From Chromobacterium amazonense (GTDB taxonomy: Bacteria > Pseudomonadota > Gammaproteobacteria > Burkholderiales > Chromobacteriaceae): 64,000 nt of DNA. Both the position numbers and the translations under genes were made by a program. The notes beneath the pieces were generated by a model. It did not search any database. It worked only from the letters and a program-made list of their open reading frames with translations, and had not been told where the DNA came from. The first letter of the stretch is position 1, and every line of letters starts with the position of its first letter. Shown here one piece after another: positions 50,624-59,670 of the stretch. The stretch is taken from the NCBI RefSeq assembly GCF_001855565.1, contig NZ_MKCR01000031.1, forward strand, positions 1 to 64,000, in the 5' to 3' direction.

Positions 50624-51142
50624 TTATTCCTCGCGCAGCGCTTTCAACGCTTCCTGCGAGTGGTAGAACACCTGATCCAGGTCTTCGACCAGACTGGCCG
50701 CGTCGACCAGATCATCGGCCTTGCCCAGTTGCTCCAATAATTGGCACAGCTCGGCCAGCCGCCGCGCCCCCACGCTGCCCGCGCCATTCTTCAAGGCGTG
50801 GGCGGCGCGGAACAGCTCTTTGCCGTCGCGGCTGTTGGCCGCCTGATGTATGGCGGCCAACAGCCGCGGCCCTTCCCCCAGCCAAGCCGCCACCATGCGC
50901 GGCAACAATCCGGCATCGATGTCGCGGATGCCTGCCAGCGCTTGAGGATCGAGCCAGCCCTCTTCCTCCGCCTCGGACGACGCCTCCTCCGCCGGGTTGC
51001 GTTCAAACGTGTCCGCTCCATAATCCAGCGGCCCTGCCTGGACGCTGATTTCCTGAAAATTGCGGCGCAGCTCGCCAAGGATTTTCAAGCTTGGCACCGC
51101 ATTGATATTGGCGTTATTGGCGCCTTCGCACACTCTCTCCAT
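50624..51142 (-). CDS. Hpt-domain phosphotransfer protein
   Basis: A soluble 172-residue protein with a C-terminal histidine phosphotransfer domain (about residues 70-165). The phosphorylatable histidine is His115 in FRAAHALKNGAGSVG. The N-terminal third is acidic and probably unstructured. The ATG at 51142 has GGAG 9 nt upstream. The open frame extends 23 codons further with a hydrophobic stretch but no ribosome site. It may be a free phosphorelay shuttle or a remnant of a hybrid kinase. It is divergent from a REC-PAS-GGDEF-EAL gene, a plausible partner. Confidence 0.75.
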   Translation of the reverse strand: MERVCEGANNANINAVPSLKILGELRRNFQEISVQAGPLDYGADTFERNPAEEASSEAEEEGWLDPQALAGIRDIDAGLLPRMVAAWLGEGPRLLAAIHQAANSRDGKELFRAAHALKNGAGSVGARRLAELCQLLEQLGKADDLVDAASLVEDLDQVFYHSQEALKALREE

Positions 51143-51349
51143 CCGGTACCGCTCCAGCGCGATCAGCAAGGCCATGCCCAGCAAAGCTGGCCAGCGCCAT
51201 ATTCTTGCCAACAGTCAATTTCACGCGAACCTCCCGGCATGGCCACAAACGCGACGTTAACTATTGCAGTTTAGACAATTAACAAAATCACTAAATAAAG
51301 AAAAAAGACTAGACTGGAGACATCGAGCCTATTCCCGAGGAGGGAATGC

Positions 51350-53494
51350 ATGCAGCTTACTGGCAACATTCTGGTGGTCGATAACACCATGACCACGCTG
51401 ATGATGCTGCTGGCTCTGCTATCGACCCAGGGCTTCCAGGTCAGCTCGGCGCAAAGCGGCGCCGAGGCGCTGGATTTGGCGCAAAAGCAGCCGCCGGACC
51501 TGATCCTGCTGGACTTCAGCCTGCCGGACATGGACGGAGTCGCCGTTTGCCGCGAGCTTAAGCTCAATGCCCGCACCCGCGACATCCCGGTGCTGTTCCT
51601 CAGCTCCATCTCCGACGCGGACATCCGCGTGGAAGGCTTCGCCGCCGGCGCGGTGGACTTCATCGCGAAGCCGTTCGAACGCAGCGAACTGCTGGCCCGC
51701 GTCAACACCCACCTGGACCTGTCCCGCCTGAAACAGCGGCTGAGCAAGCTCGTTGAGGAAAAAACCGAATCGCTGCGGCTGAGCGAACAACGTTTCCGCG
51801 CGCTGATCGAACAGGCGCCGGAGGCCATCATGGTGTTCGACAAGGATACCGGCCGCTTTGTCGACGCCAACCGCCAAGCCGAGCTGCTGACCGGCCGGCC
51901 CTTGCAGACGCTGATAGGCCTGACGCCCGGCGACCTGTACTCCGCGGAGCAGCCCGATGGCCTGCCGGCGATGGAAACCGTGCGCATGCATGCCGCCCGC
52001 GCCATGCAAGGCGAGGTGCAGGTATTCGAGCGCGTCATACAACGGCCGAATGGGGAAACGGTGCCGTGCGAGGTCAGACTGAGCAAGCTGCCCAGCGAAA
52101 CCGGCCATCTGCTGCGCGTCAGCTACATCGACATTTCCTCGCGCATGGCGGCCCAGGAGAAAATCAACCGGCTGGCTTACTTCGACAACTTGACCGGCCT
52201 GCACAACCATAGCGGCCTGCTGGAGCAACTGAACGCGCTGTGCGCACTGAGCGATGAGGAAAGGCCGCCGTTCGCGCTGCTGCTGATCGACTTGGGCGAC
52301 TTCAAATACATCAATGACGTTTACGGCAACCGCATCGGCGACCTGCTGCTCAGCTGCGTGGCCGACCGGCTGCGCCAACTGGCGGGCAACACCGGCCATG
52401 CCGGTCGGCTGGGCGGCGTTGAGTTCGTTCTGCTGCAAACCGGCATCGCCACTGCCAAGGCCGCGCAGGCGCTGGCCAGCCAGGTGCTGGACACCATCAC
52501 CGCGCCGTTCGCCGTGGACGAAATGATGCTGAGCATTGCCGCCAACATCGGCGTCAGCCTTGGCGCGCCGCATGGCTGCAACGGCCAGGAGCTGCTGCGC
52601 GACGCCGACATGGCGCTATACCAGGCCAAGCAGCGCGGCACGCGGCATATCGAACTGTATCAGGCGGAAATGGGCCAGCAGATGCGCGAGCGCATCGAGC
52701 TGGAGAAGCAGCTGCGCCACGCCATTGAAAAAGGCCAGCTGGCGCTGCATTACCAGCCGCAGATCGAACTGGCCAGCGGCCAGGTGGTGGGCGTGGAGGC
52801 GCTGGTGCGCTGGCAGCATCCGAAGAAGGGCATGATTTCGCCAGGTCAGTTCATTCCCATCGCCGAACAATCCGGCCTGATCCTGCCGCTTGGACGCTGG
52901 GTGTTGCGCGAAGCCTGCCAGCAGCTCAGGCGCTGGCACGACAAAGGCTGCGGCCTAGACATCAAGATGGCTGTCAACCTCAGCGTGGCGCAATTCACCG
53001 ACCAGGAACTGCCGGAGTTCGTGGCCGAGGTGCTGAAGGAAACCGGCATCGCGCCGGCCTCGCTGGAGCTGGAAATCACCGAATCCTGCACCATGCTGTC
53101 GCCGCAGCAATCGATACGCATGATGCAGCAGTTCCGCGCCATGGGCGTTCACAGCTCGATAGACGATTTCGGCACCGGCCACTCCTCGCTGTCTTATCTC
53201 ACCCGCTTCCCGGTGGACACGCTGAAGATAGATCAATCGTTCATCCGCAATATCGCCAGCGACGAAAAAGACACCGCCTTGTGCGACACCATCGCCTATC
53301 TTGCCCACCGCATGGATTTGCGGGTGGTGGCCGAAGGCGTGGAAACCAAGGAGCAGCTGACCTTCCTAACCAGCATCCAGGTCGATGTGGTGCAGGGCTA
53401 CCTGCTGTGCAAGCCGGTGCCGGCCGCGGATGCCGAAGCCTTCATCGTGCAGCGGGCAAGCCTGAACCCGCAGGCCGGCGTCGAATATTTCTAA
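51350..53494 (+). CDS. REC-PAS-GGDEF-EAL protein, likely phosphodiesterase
   Basis: A 714-residue response regulator for c-di-GMP turnover. In order: a receiver domain with phosphoacceptor Asp55 (LILLDFSLPDMDG), a coiled linker, a PAS fold (about 145-265), a GGDEF domain with the altered signature GGVEF at residues 355-359, and an EAL domain with EAL at 483-485 plus the conserved DDFGTGHSSL. The cyclase motif has lost the metal-binding aspartate while the EAL residues look intact, so it should be a phosphodiesterase. GAGGAGGGA precedes the ATG. It is divergent from the Hpt gene. Confidence 0.93.
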   Translation: MQLTGNILVVDNTMTTLMMLLALLSTQGFQVSSAQSGAEALDLAQKQPPDLILLDFSLPDMDGVAVCRELKLNARTRDIPVLFLSSISDADIRVEGFAAGAVDFIAKPFERSELLARVNTHLDLSRLKQRLSKLVEEKTESLRLSEQRFRALIEQAPEAIMVFDKDTGRFVDANRQAELLTGRPLQTLIGLTPGDLYSAEQPDGLPAMETVRMHAARAMQGEVQVFERVIQRPNGETVPCEVRLSKLPSETGHLLRVSYIDISSRMAAQEKINRLAYFDNLTGLHNHSGLLEQLNALCALSDEERPPFALLLIDLGDFKYINDVYGNRIGDLLLSCVADRLRQLAGNTGHAGRLGGVEFVLLQTGIATAKAAQALASQVLDTITAPFAVDEMMLSIAANIGVSLGAPHGCNGQELLRDADMALYQAKQRGTRHIELYQAEMGQQMRERIELEKQLRHAIEKGQLALHYQPQIELASGQVVGVEALVRWQHPKKGMISPGQFIPIAEQSGLILPLGRWVLREACQQLRRWHDKGCGLDIKMAVNLSVAQFTDQELPEFVAEVLKETGIAPASLELEITESCTMLSPQQSIRMMQQFRAMGVHSSIDDFGTGHSSLSYLTRFPVDTLKIDQSFIRNIASDEKDTALCDTIAYLAHRMDLRVVAEGVETKEQLTFLTSIQVDVVQGYLLCKPVPAADAEAFIVQRASLNPQAGVEYF

Positions 53495-53503
53495 CTTTAC
53501 CTA

Positions 53504-53677
53504 GGGGCTGCTGACGTTTGCTGAGCGGTCGCGCCGGAGTGCATTTCGCGACGAATCGAGGCGTTTCGCGCGCCGCATTTCATTCTCTGCCAGCGCGGAA
53601 CAACGAAGAGTCGGCGCGAAAGGCGCCCGGCCCAAATCGGCTCAAACGCGATCCACTCACCAAACGTCAACAGCCCC
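53504..53677. mobile_element. MITE-like element with TA target duplication
   Basis: A 174-bp non-coding element whose ends, GGGGCTGCTGACGTTTG and CAAACGTCAACAGCCCC, are inverted repeats with one mismatch over 17 bp; similarity extends with gaps to about 31 bp. It is flanked on both sides by TA, as expected for IS630/Tc1-mariner-type transposition. It lies 9 bp after the stop codon of the EAL gene. A degenerate relative is at 3432-3580. Confidence 0.8.
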
Positions 53678-53742
53678 TAATCCATTGCCAGCCGCCCCCC
53701 GGCAATGGCACACTTTCCCCATATTTTCCCCAGGCGAGCGCC

Positions 53743-54483
53743 ATGCCCGATGACCACAAACTGACGGCCATCACCGCCGCCCACGCGGCGGAACTGCTGA
53801 ACCATCTGCGACACGGCAGCGTGAACGATCCGCAGCAGCTGGGCGCGCTGGCGGACGCCAACGCCAACGAGCTGATCCTGGATCTGCTGCAGGCCGCCCG
53901 GCCCGAAGACGGCTTTCTGTCGGAAGAGTCCGCCCCCGATCCCTCCCGCCTGTCGAAACACCGCGTCTGGATCATCGACCCGCTGGACGGCACCCGCGAA
54001 TACTGCGAACGCGGCCGCGACGACTGGGCGGTGCACGTCGCCTTGACCGAGGGGGGCGTCCCCACTGCCTGCGCCGTGGCTTTGCCGGCATCGCATCTGC
54101 TGTACAGCACCGCAGCGCCCCCGAAACTGGCCCCCGCGCCTTCCGGCAAACTGAAAATACTGGTCAGCCGCAGCCGGCCGCCGGAACTGGCGGCGCGGGT
54201 CGCCGCCAGGCTGGATGCCGAGCTGGTGCCGATGGGGTCGGCCGGCGCCAAGGCGATGGCGGTGCTGCGCGGCGAGGCCCACGCCTATCTGCACAGCGGC
54301 GGCATGAACGAATGGGACACCTGCGCGCCGGTCGGCGTGGCGCTGGCCGCCGGCCTGCACGCCTCGCGCATAGATGGCTCGCCCTGTGTGTTCAACCAGG
54401 CGGACATCAGCATGCCGGACCTGCTGATCTGCAGGCCGGAACTGGCGCAAACGCTGCTGGCGGCGATAGCGGCGGAACAATAG
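53743..54483 (+). CDS. Inositol-monophosphatase-family phosphatase, CysQ-like
   Basis: Probably a 3'(2'),5'-bisphosphate nucleotidase that removes PAP from sulfate assimilation. The 246-residue protein has the metal-binding motifs FLSEES near residue 60, WIIDPLDGTREY near residue 78, and the C-terminal EWDTCAPVGVALAAG. The ATG at 53743 follows AGGCGAGCGCC; the open frame upstream runs through the MITE and is not coding. Specificity is inferred from resemblance to CysQ. Confidence 0.85.
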   Translation: MPDDHKLTAITAAHAAELLNHLRHGSVNDPQQLGALADANANELILDLLQAARPEDGFLSEESAPDPSRLSKHRVWIIDPLDGTREYCERGRDDWAVHVALTEGGVPTACAVALPASHLLYSTAAPPKLAPAPSGKLKILVSRSRPPELAARVAARLDAELVPMGSAGAKAMAVLRGEAHAYLHSGGMNEWDTCAPVGVALAAGLHASRIDGSPCVFNQADISMPDLLICRPELAQTLLAAIAAEQ

Positions 54484-54625
54484 CCCGAAGAGCCTGCACG
54501 CTCTTGCAGGCATCGGACGCCCATAATGGTTTTGGTCCTCGCGCCGCCTCACGCGCAAAATCCAGGTCGCCACCATGGCGGGAGCGGCCAAGGGCTCTGC
54601 CGCCGCAAAACAAGACGATAAAGCG

Positions 54626-54646
54626 CCCCGGTGGCGGCCACCGGGG
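54626..54646 (-). terminator. Hairpin downstream of metE
   Basis: A 9-bp stem (CCCCGGTGG / CCACCGGGG) with a 3-nt loop lies 18 bp after the metE stop. On the minus strand it is followed by CGCTTTATC, a weak T-run, so it may be a moderate terminator. Confidence 0.6.
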
Positions 54647-54663
54647 CCGCGCAGCTTCTGCGC

Positions 54664-56958
54664 TTAAGCCCGCGCGGCGCGCAGCTGCTTCGCCGCGGCA
54701 ACCATATTGCGCAAGGCCGGAATCACCTCGTTCCACTGGCGCGTCTTCAGGCCGCAATCCGGATTCACCCACAAACGTTCAGCCGGTATGCGCTCGGCCG
54801 CTTTTTGCATCAGCTGGACGATATGCTCCTCGCTGGGGATGTTCGGCGAGTGGATGTCGTAGACGCCGGGGCCAATCTCATTGGGATAGTTGAAATCGTC
54901 GAAGGCGTCGAGCAGCTCCATATCGGAACGCGAGGTTTCGATGGTGATCACGTCGGCGTCCATGTCGGCGATCGAGGCGATGATGTCGTTGAACTCCGAA
55001 TAGCACATATGGGTGTGGATCTGCGTTTCATCGCCCACGCCATTGGCGGCGATGCGGAACGACTCCACCGCCCATGCCAGATACTCTTGCCATTGCGCCT
55101 TGCGCAGCGGCAAGCCTTCGCGCAGGGCCGCCTCGTCGATCTGGATCACCCGCACGCCGGCCTTTTCCAGATCCAAAACCTCTTCGCGGATGGCCAGCGC
55201 CAGCTGATAGCACGAAACCGCGCGCGGCTGGTCGTCGCGCACGAAAGACCAGTTCAGGATGGTCACCGGGCCGGTCAGCATGCCCTTCATCGGCTTTTTC
55301 GTCAGCGACTGCGCATAGCGGATCCATTGCACGGTCATGGCCTTGGGACGGCTGATGTCGCCGTATAGAATCGGCGGCTTCACGCAACGCGAACCATAGG
55401 ACTGCACCCAGCCGAACTGGCTGAACGCGTAGCCATCCAACTGCTCGCCAAAGTATTCCACCATATCGTTGCGCTCGGCCTCGCCATGCACCAGCACATC
55501 CAGGCCCAGCGCCTCTTGCTCGCGCACGCTGTGTTCGATCTCGGCGCGCATCGCAGCGATGTAGGCCGCCTCGTCGATTTCCCCGGCCTTGAACTGGCTG
55601 CGCGCCTGGCGGATGGCCGCGGTCTGCGGGAAAGAGCCTATGGTGGTGGTGGGATAGGCCGGCAGCTGCAATCGCGCGGCCTGCAAGGCGGCGCGTTGCG
55701 CGTAGCCGCTGCGGCGACGGCCCAACTGCGCGTCTATCTTGGCGACGGCGGCCTTCACCGCTGGATTGTTGACGCGCGGCGACTGGCGGCGGGCATCGAT
55801 GGCGGCGCGGTTGGCCGCCAGCGCCTCGGCCACCGCCGCGCGGCCCTGGTTCAACGCCGTGGCCAGCACGCGCAGCTCTTCCAGCTTTTGCTTGGCGAAG
55901 GCCAGCCAGGATTGAATCTCGGCATCCAGCTTCTGCTCGCTATGCAAATCCACCGGCACATGCAGCAAGGAGCACGATGGAGCCAGCCACAAGCGATCGC
56001 CCAGCGCTTTCGACAGCGGCTCCAGCCAATCCAGCGCCGCGTTCAGATCGGTTTTCCAGATATTGCGGCCATTGATCACGCCGACGGACAGCACGCGGTC
56101 GGCCGGCCATTGCGCGGCCAATGCCTCCACTTCATGGCGGGCATGGACGGCATCAAGATGCGCGCCGTGCACCGGCAGCGCGGCGAGCAGCGGCAGATTG
56201 TCCTGCAGCTGGCCGAAGTAACTCGCCAATAGCAGCTTAGGCTTGCCGGTGCCCAGCGCCTGATAAGCCGTGGCGAACGCCTGCCGCCAGCCGGCGTCCA
56301 GCTCGGTCGCCAGAATCGGCTCGTCTATCTGCACCCATTCCACGCCCTCCGCCGCCAAGGCGTCCAGCAGCTGGACATACGCCGGCAGCAAGCGCGAGAG
56401 CAGCACCAGCTTGTCGGAGCCATCCTTGGCCTTGCCCAAGGCCAGATAGGTGACCGGGCCGATGATCACCGGCTTGGCGCGGACGCCCTGCGCCTTGGCC
56501 TCGGCCAACTGCGCCAGCAGGCGCGAGGCATCCAGCTGGAAGGTCGTCGCCGCGCTGAATTCAGGAACGATGTAGTGATAGTTGGTATCGAACCATTTGG
56601 TCATCTCGCCAGCCGCCACGCCGCCGCAGCAATGGGCATGTTCTTCCGCCGATTGGGCCGAGCGGCCGCGCGCCACGCGGAAGTAATTGTCCAGCGCGTC
56701 GCCATGGAAATCGCGCACGCGCTCGGGCAGATTGCCCAGCGTGAAGCTCATGTCGAGCACTTGGTCGTAAAAGGAGAAATCGCCGACCGGCGCCCAATCC
56801 AGCGCCGACTGCTCCTGCCAGTGGCGACAGCGCAGCGCGGCGCCGACCGACTGCAACTCGTCGCGAGTGCTTTGGCCTTTCCAATACGATTCGAGGGCGA
56901 ACTTCAGTTCGCGCTTGGCGCCGATGCGGGGGAATCCCAGGTTATGCGTAAATGCCAC
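54664..56958 (-). CDS. metE: Cobalamin-independent methionine synthase
   Basis: Transfers the methyl group of 5-methyl-tetrahydropteroyl-triglutamate to homocysteine. The 764-residue protein has the N-terminal [17 protein letters not shown] block and the zinc ligands in [10 protein letters not shown] (His, Cys), VITIETSRS (Glu) and [11 protein letters not shown] (Cys). The start is GTG at 56958 because AAAGGAG lies 5-6 nt upstream; the longer open frame reaches into the regulatory region. It is divergent from metR. Confidence 0.97.
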   Translation of the reverse strand: MAFTHNLGFPRIGAKRELKFALESYWKGQSTRDELQSVGAALRCRHWQEQSALDWAPVGDFSFYDQVLDMSFTLGNLPERVRDFHGDALDNYFRVARGRSAQSAEEHAHCCGGVAAGEMTKWFDTNYHYIVPEFSAATTFQLDASRLLAQLAEAKAQGVRAKPVIIGPVTYLALGKAKDGSDKLVLLSRLLPAYVQLLDALAAEGVEWVQIDEPILATELDAGWRQAFATAYQALGTGKPKLLLASYFGQLQDNLPLLAALPVHGAHLDAVHARHEVEALAAQWPADRVLSVGVINGRNIWKTDLNAALDWLEPLSKALGDRLWLAPSCSLLHVPVDLHSEQKLDAEIQSWLAFAKQKLEELRVLATALNQGRAAVAEALAANRAAIDARRQSPRVNNPAVKAAVAKIDAQLGRRRSGYAQRAALQAARLQLPAYPTTTIGSFPQTAAIRQARSQFKAGEIDEAAYIAAMRAEIEHSVREQEALGLDVLVHGEAERNDMVEYFGEQLDGYAFSQFGWVQSYGSRCVKPPILYGDISRPKAMTVQWIRYAQSLTKKPMKGMLTGPVTILNWSFVRDDQPRAVSCYQLALAIREEVLDLEKAGVRVIQIDEAALREGLPLRKAQWQEYLAWAVESFRIAANGVGDETQIHTHMCYSEFNDIIASIADMDADVITIETSRSDMELLDAFDDFNYPNEIGPGVYDIHSPNIPSEEHIVQLMQKAAERIPAERLWVNPDCGLKTRQWNEVIPALRNMVAAAKQLRAARA

Positions 56959-57044
56959 GATTTCTCCTTTTCTTAATAACCAAAAGTAGAAACATCGTAG
57001 AGCGGCCAATGCATGAAGAAAAATGGTATTGTTTCATAAATCAA

Positions 57045-57057
57045 TGAAAACCATTCA
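57045..57057. promoter_or_regulatory. MetR operator
   Basis: TGAA-AACCA-TTCA is an exact match to the MetR consensus TGAANNNNNTTCA. It lies 12 bp before metR and 87 bp before metE. An adjoining TTTCAT-N6-ATGAAA palindrome (57032-57049) may be a second half of the control site. Confidence 0.8.
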
Positions 57058-57069
57058 TGGAGTAACCGC

Positions 57070-57963
57070 ATGGCCACGCTTGAACGCATCCACCTGGCGA
57101 TCATCCGCGCAGTAGACCAGCACGGCTCGCTGACCGCGGCGGCGGAACAGCTGCACCTGACCCAGTCCGCCCTGAGCCATACCATGCGCAAACTCGAAGA
57201 CCAATTGGGCGTGGCGATCTGGCGCCGCGAGGGGCGCAGCCTGCAGCCAACCCAGGCCGGGGAATATCTGCTGGCGGTAGCCAACCGGCTGCTGCCGCAG
57301 CTGAACCACGCCGAAGAGCGCATCAGGCAATTCGCCCGCGGCGAAAGCGGCGCCCTGCGCATCGGCATGGAATGCCATCCCTGCTACCAGTGGCTGCTGA
57401 AAATCGTCTCGCCCTATCTGGCGGCCTGGCCCATGGTCGATGTGGACGTGAAGCAGAAATTCCAGTTCGGCGGCATCGGCGCGCTGTTCGGCTACGAGAT
57501 AGACATGCTGGTCACCCCGGACCCGCTCTACAAACCGGGGCTGCGCTTCGAGCCGGTATTCGATTACGAGCAGGTGCTGGTGGTGGGGCCGGGACATCCC
57601 TTGCGCCATGCGCCGCACGCGCAAGCGGAGCAGCTGGTGGAGGAAACGCTGATCACCTACCCTGTGAGCATCGACCGGCTGGACGTCTATACCCAGTTCC
57701 TGATGCCGGCCGGCATCCAGCCCAAACGGCACAAGCCGATAGAAACCACCGACATCATGCTGCAGATGGTGGCCAGCGGCCGCGGCGTGGCGGCCCTGCC
57801 GCGCTGGCTGGTCGACGAGTACGCCGCCAAGCTGGACATCGCCGCGGTCAAACTGGGGGAGCATGGCATCGCCAAGCAGATTTTCCTGGGCATCCGCGAA
57901 ACGGACGCCGACATCGACTACCTCAGCGCCTTTGTCCAACTGGCGCGCGGGGATCGCAGGTAA
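57070..57963 (+). CDS. metR: LysR-type regulator MetR
   Basis: Homocysteine-responsive activator of metE and other methionine genes, usually autorepressing. The 297-residue protein has the LysR winged helix (GSLTAAAEQLHLTQSALSHTMRKLE, about residues 16-40) and a substrate-binding-like effector domain with RIGMECHPCYQWL, a block typical of MetR. GGAG lies 8 nt before the ATG. A perfect MetR box overlaps its own promoter region. Confidence 0.95.
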   Translation: MATLERIHLAIIRAVDQHGSLTAAAEQLHLTQSALSHTMRKLEDQLGVAIWRREGRSLQPTQAGEYLLAVANRLLPQLNHAEERIRQFARGESGALRIGMECHPCYQWLLKIVSPYLAAWPMVDVDVKQKFQFGGIGALFGYEIDMLVTPDPLYKPGLRFEPVFDYEQVLVVGPGHPLRHAPHAQAEQLVEETLITYPVSIDRLDVYTQFLMPAGIQPKRHKPIETTDIMLQMVASGRGVAALPRWLVDEYAAKLDIAAVKLGEHGIAKQIFLGIRETDADIDYLSAFVQLARGDRR

Positions 57964-58017
57964 ACCCCGCGGCGGTTACCGCGATATTGCACCGCCCACA
58001 CAGCAAAGTTGCCAACC

Positions 58018-58659
58018 ATGAGCCGATACCCGCAAGCCGACATCGACGCCGTCTACCGCGCCATCCGCGAGCGCCGCGACATGCGTCACTTCAAACCGGA
58101 CCCAGTCGATCCCGACATCATGCAGCGGCTGCTGGCCGCAGCCCATTTCGCGCCCAGCGTAGGCTTCATGCAGCCATGGCGCTTCATACGCATCCGCAGC
58201 CTTGAATTGCGCCGCCGGATGCACGCGCTGGTGGAGGAGGAACGGATACAGACCGCCCGCGCGCTGGGCGAGCGCGAGGACGCGTTCATGAAGCTGAAGG
58301 TGGAGGGCCTGCTCGATTGCGGCGAAGTGCTGGTGGCCGCGCTGATGGACGGCCGCGAGCGGCATGTCTTTGGCCGCCGCACCCTTCCGGAGATGGACTT
58401 GGCCTCGGTGGCCTGCGCCATCCAGAACATGTGGCTGGCGGCGCGGGCCGAGGGCTTGGGGCTGGGCTGGGTGTCGATCTTCGATCCCGCCAAACTGGCC
58501 GCTCTGCTTTCCATCCCGCCAGGCGCGCGGCCGGTGGCGATACTGTGCATCGGCCACGTCGAGGCGTTTTACGAGAAACCGATGCTGGAGCAGGAAAGCT
58601 GGGCCAGCCGGCAGAATCTGGCCGATCTGGTCTACGATGATCGCTGGCCTGACGCCTGA
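58018..58659 (+). CDS. bluB: 5,6-dimethylbenzimidazole synthase BluB
   Basis: Flavin-destroying nitroreductase-fold enzyme that turns FMNH2 into the lower ligand of vitamin B12. The 213-residue protein has the FMN-contact block RRDMRHFKPDPV near residue 20, the HFAPSVGFMQPWRFI stretch, and GLGWVSIFDP near residue 143. The ATG at 58018 lacks a clear ribosome site. It follows metR by 54 bp on the same strand and could be read from it. Confidence 0.92.
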   Translation: MSRYPQADIDAVYRAIRERRDMRHFKPDPVDPDIMQRLLAAAHFAPSVGFMQPWRFIRIRSLELRRRMHALVEEERIQTARALGEREDAFMKLKVEGLLDCGEVLVAALMDGRERHVFGRRTLPEMDLASVACAIQNMWLAARAEGLGLGWVSIFDPAKLAALLSIPPGARPVAILCIGHVEAFYEKPMLEQESWASRQNLADLVYDDRWPDA

Positions 58660-58734
58660 TCAGGACGCCCCAGGCCGGATTTCGCCAAAGCGAGGAGGCA
58701 AAGCCCCAAAGCCAGTCAGCGCGAAGCCGCGGGT

Positions 58735-59094
58735 TTATCGCGGCACCCCCTGCGCCAGCCGTTTCTGCAGGCACGCCGGGCATAGGCAATCGCTGTCGGC
58801 AGCCATGGGAGACAAGCCGCGCGGCAGGTCCGCGCACCAGCAGCCGCCTTGCTCCCCGCCCGCGCCGCATGTAAAACCGCTGCCGCAACGCGCGCAGGTC
58901 TTGCGCAGCACCGGCAGCGGCAAAGCCAGCAGCCTCCGCCACACCTGTTCCTTTTGTTCCTCGCGATAACCGGACCAAGCGGCGATCTCGTCCAACGTAC
59001 GATGACAGCCTGCGCAAACCTGCCCGCTCTCGTCCACGCGGCAGACGCCTATGCAGGGGGATGGCACCGCCTTTCCTGACTGCTCCAAAACCAC
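58735..59094 (-). CDS. DUF1289 and cysteine-rich CWC fusion protein
   Basis: A 119-residue protein in two cysteine-rich parts. Residues 12-55 fit DUF1289 (PCIGVCRVDESGQVCAGCHRTLDEIAAW). Residues 66-110 fit the CWC family (CARCGSGFTCGAG..GCWCADLP..CLCPACL). Both probably bind zinc; function is unknown. The start is uncertain: GTG at 59094 is used but GAGG sits better for the TTG two codons later. It is convergent with bluB. Confidence 0.8.
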   Translation of the reverse strand: MVLEQSGKAVPSPCIGVCRVDESGQVCAGCHRTLDEIAAWSGYREEQKEQVWRRLLALPLPVLRKTCARCGSGFTCGAGGEQGGCWCADLPRGLSPMAADSDCLCPACLQKRLAQGVPR

Positions 59095-59143
59095 ACCTCG
59101 AATTCCAGCAATGACTGTCGGGATGGTAACGCGGCGGCGCGGA

Positions 59144-59566
59144 TCAGGCCAGCTCCCGCCAGCGCTGGCTCAGCCCCGCCGCGTGGAACAGCCCATAGCC
59201 CAGGCAAATCAGCGAGCTCCAGACGGCGAAGGCATTGAGGGCTTCAGGACGCCATAGCCAAATGGGAAGCAAAGCCAAGCCGCGCAATAGATAAATGGCG
59301 GTGATGATAAGCAAAACCGGCTTGAGCAAAGGCAGCCGCCGCAAGCAGCCCGCAGCGGAGAACGCATACAGCGCCCAGATAGCCAGCATGGCGGCAATGG
59401 CCATCGTCACTAGCGACGGCCACCACTCTCCGCGCTCCGCGGCCCAAGCGTAGCGGGCCGGCGCGCCAAAAAAGCGATACCATGCCGGCCCGCCAAAGAT
59501 GATCGCCACATGCAGCAAACTGGCCAGCAGGCTCAAACCGCCGCCGATCAGCAAATTTCGATTCAT
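59144..59566 (-). CDS. Four-helix membrane protein of unknown function
   Basis: A 140-residue hydrophobic protein with four predicted helices (about residues 5-25, 50-72, 80-102, 110-132) and short polar loops. The WYRFFGAPARYAWAAERGEWWPS loop is rich in aromatic residues. I do not recognise a named family. A GGCGGGGA run lies just ahead of the ATG. It is followed on the minus strand by the DUF1289 gene after about 50 bp. Confidence 0.75.
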   Translation of the reverse strand: MNRNLLIGGGLSLLASLLHVAIIFGGPAWYRFFGAPARYAWAAERGEWWPSLVTMAIAAMLAIWALYAFSAAGCLRRLPLLKPVLLIITAIYLLRGLALLPIWLWRPEALNAFAVWSSLICLGYGLFHAAGLSQRWRELA

Positions 59567-59622
59567 TCCCCGCCTCCTGACCTTATTGATAGAATGAATA
59601 TAACATTGTCATTTCTGGCGTG

Positions 59623-59656
59623 TATGAAAAACGGCGCGAAAATCGCGCCGTTTTTT
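59623..59656 (-). terminator. Terminator after amino-acid binding lipoprotein gene
   Basis: A 10-bp perfect stem (AACGGCGCGA / TCGCGCCGTT) with a 3-nt loop and A/T runs on both sides, 18 bp after the lipoprotein gene's stop on the minus strand. Confidence 0.9.
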
Positions 59657-59670
59657 ATCCTCAAACCTGC

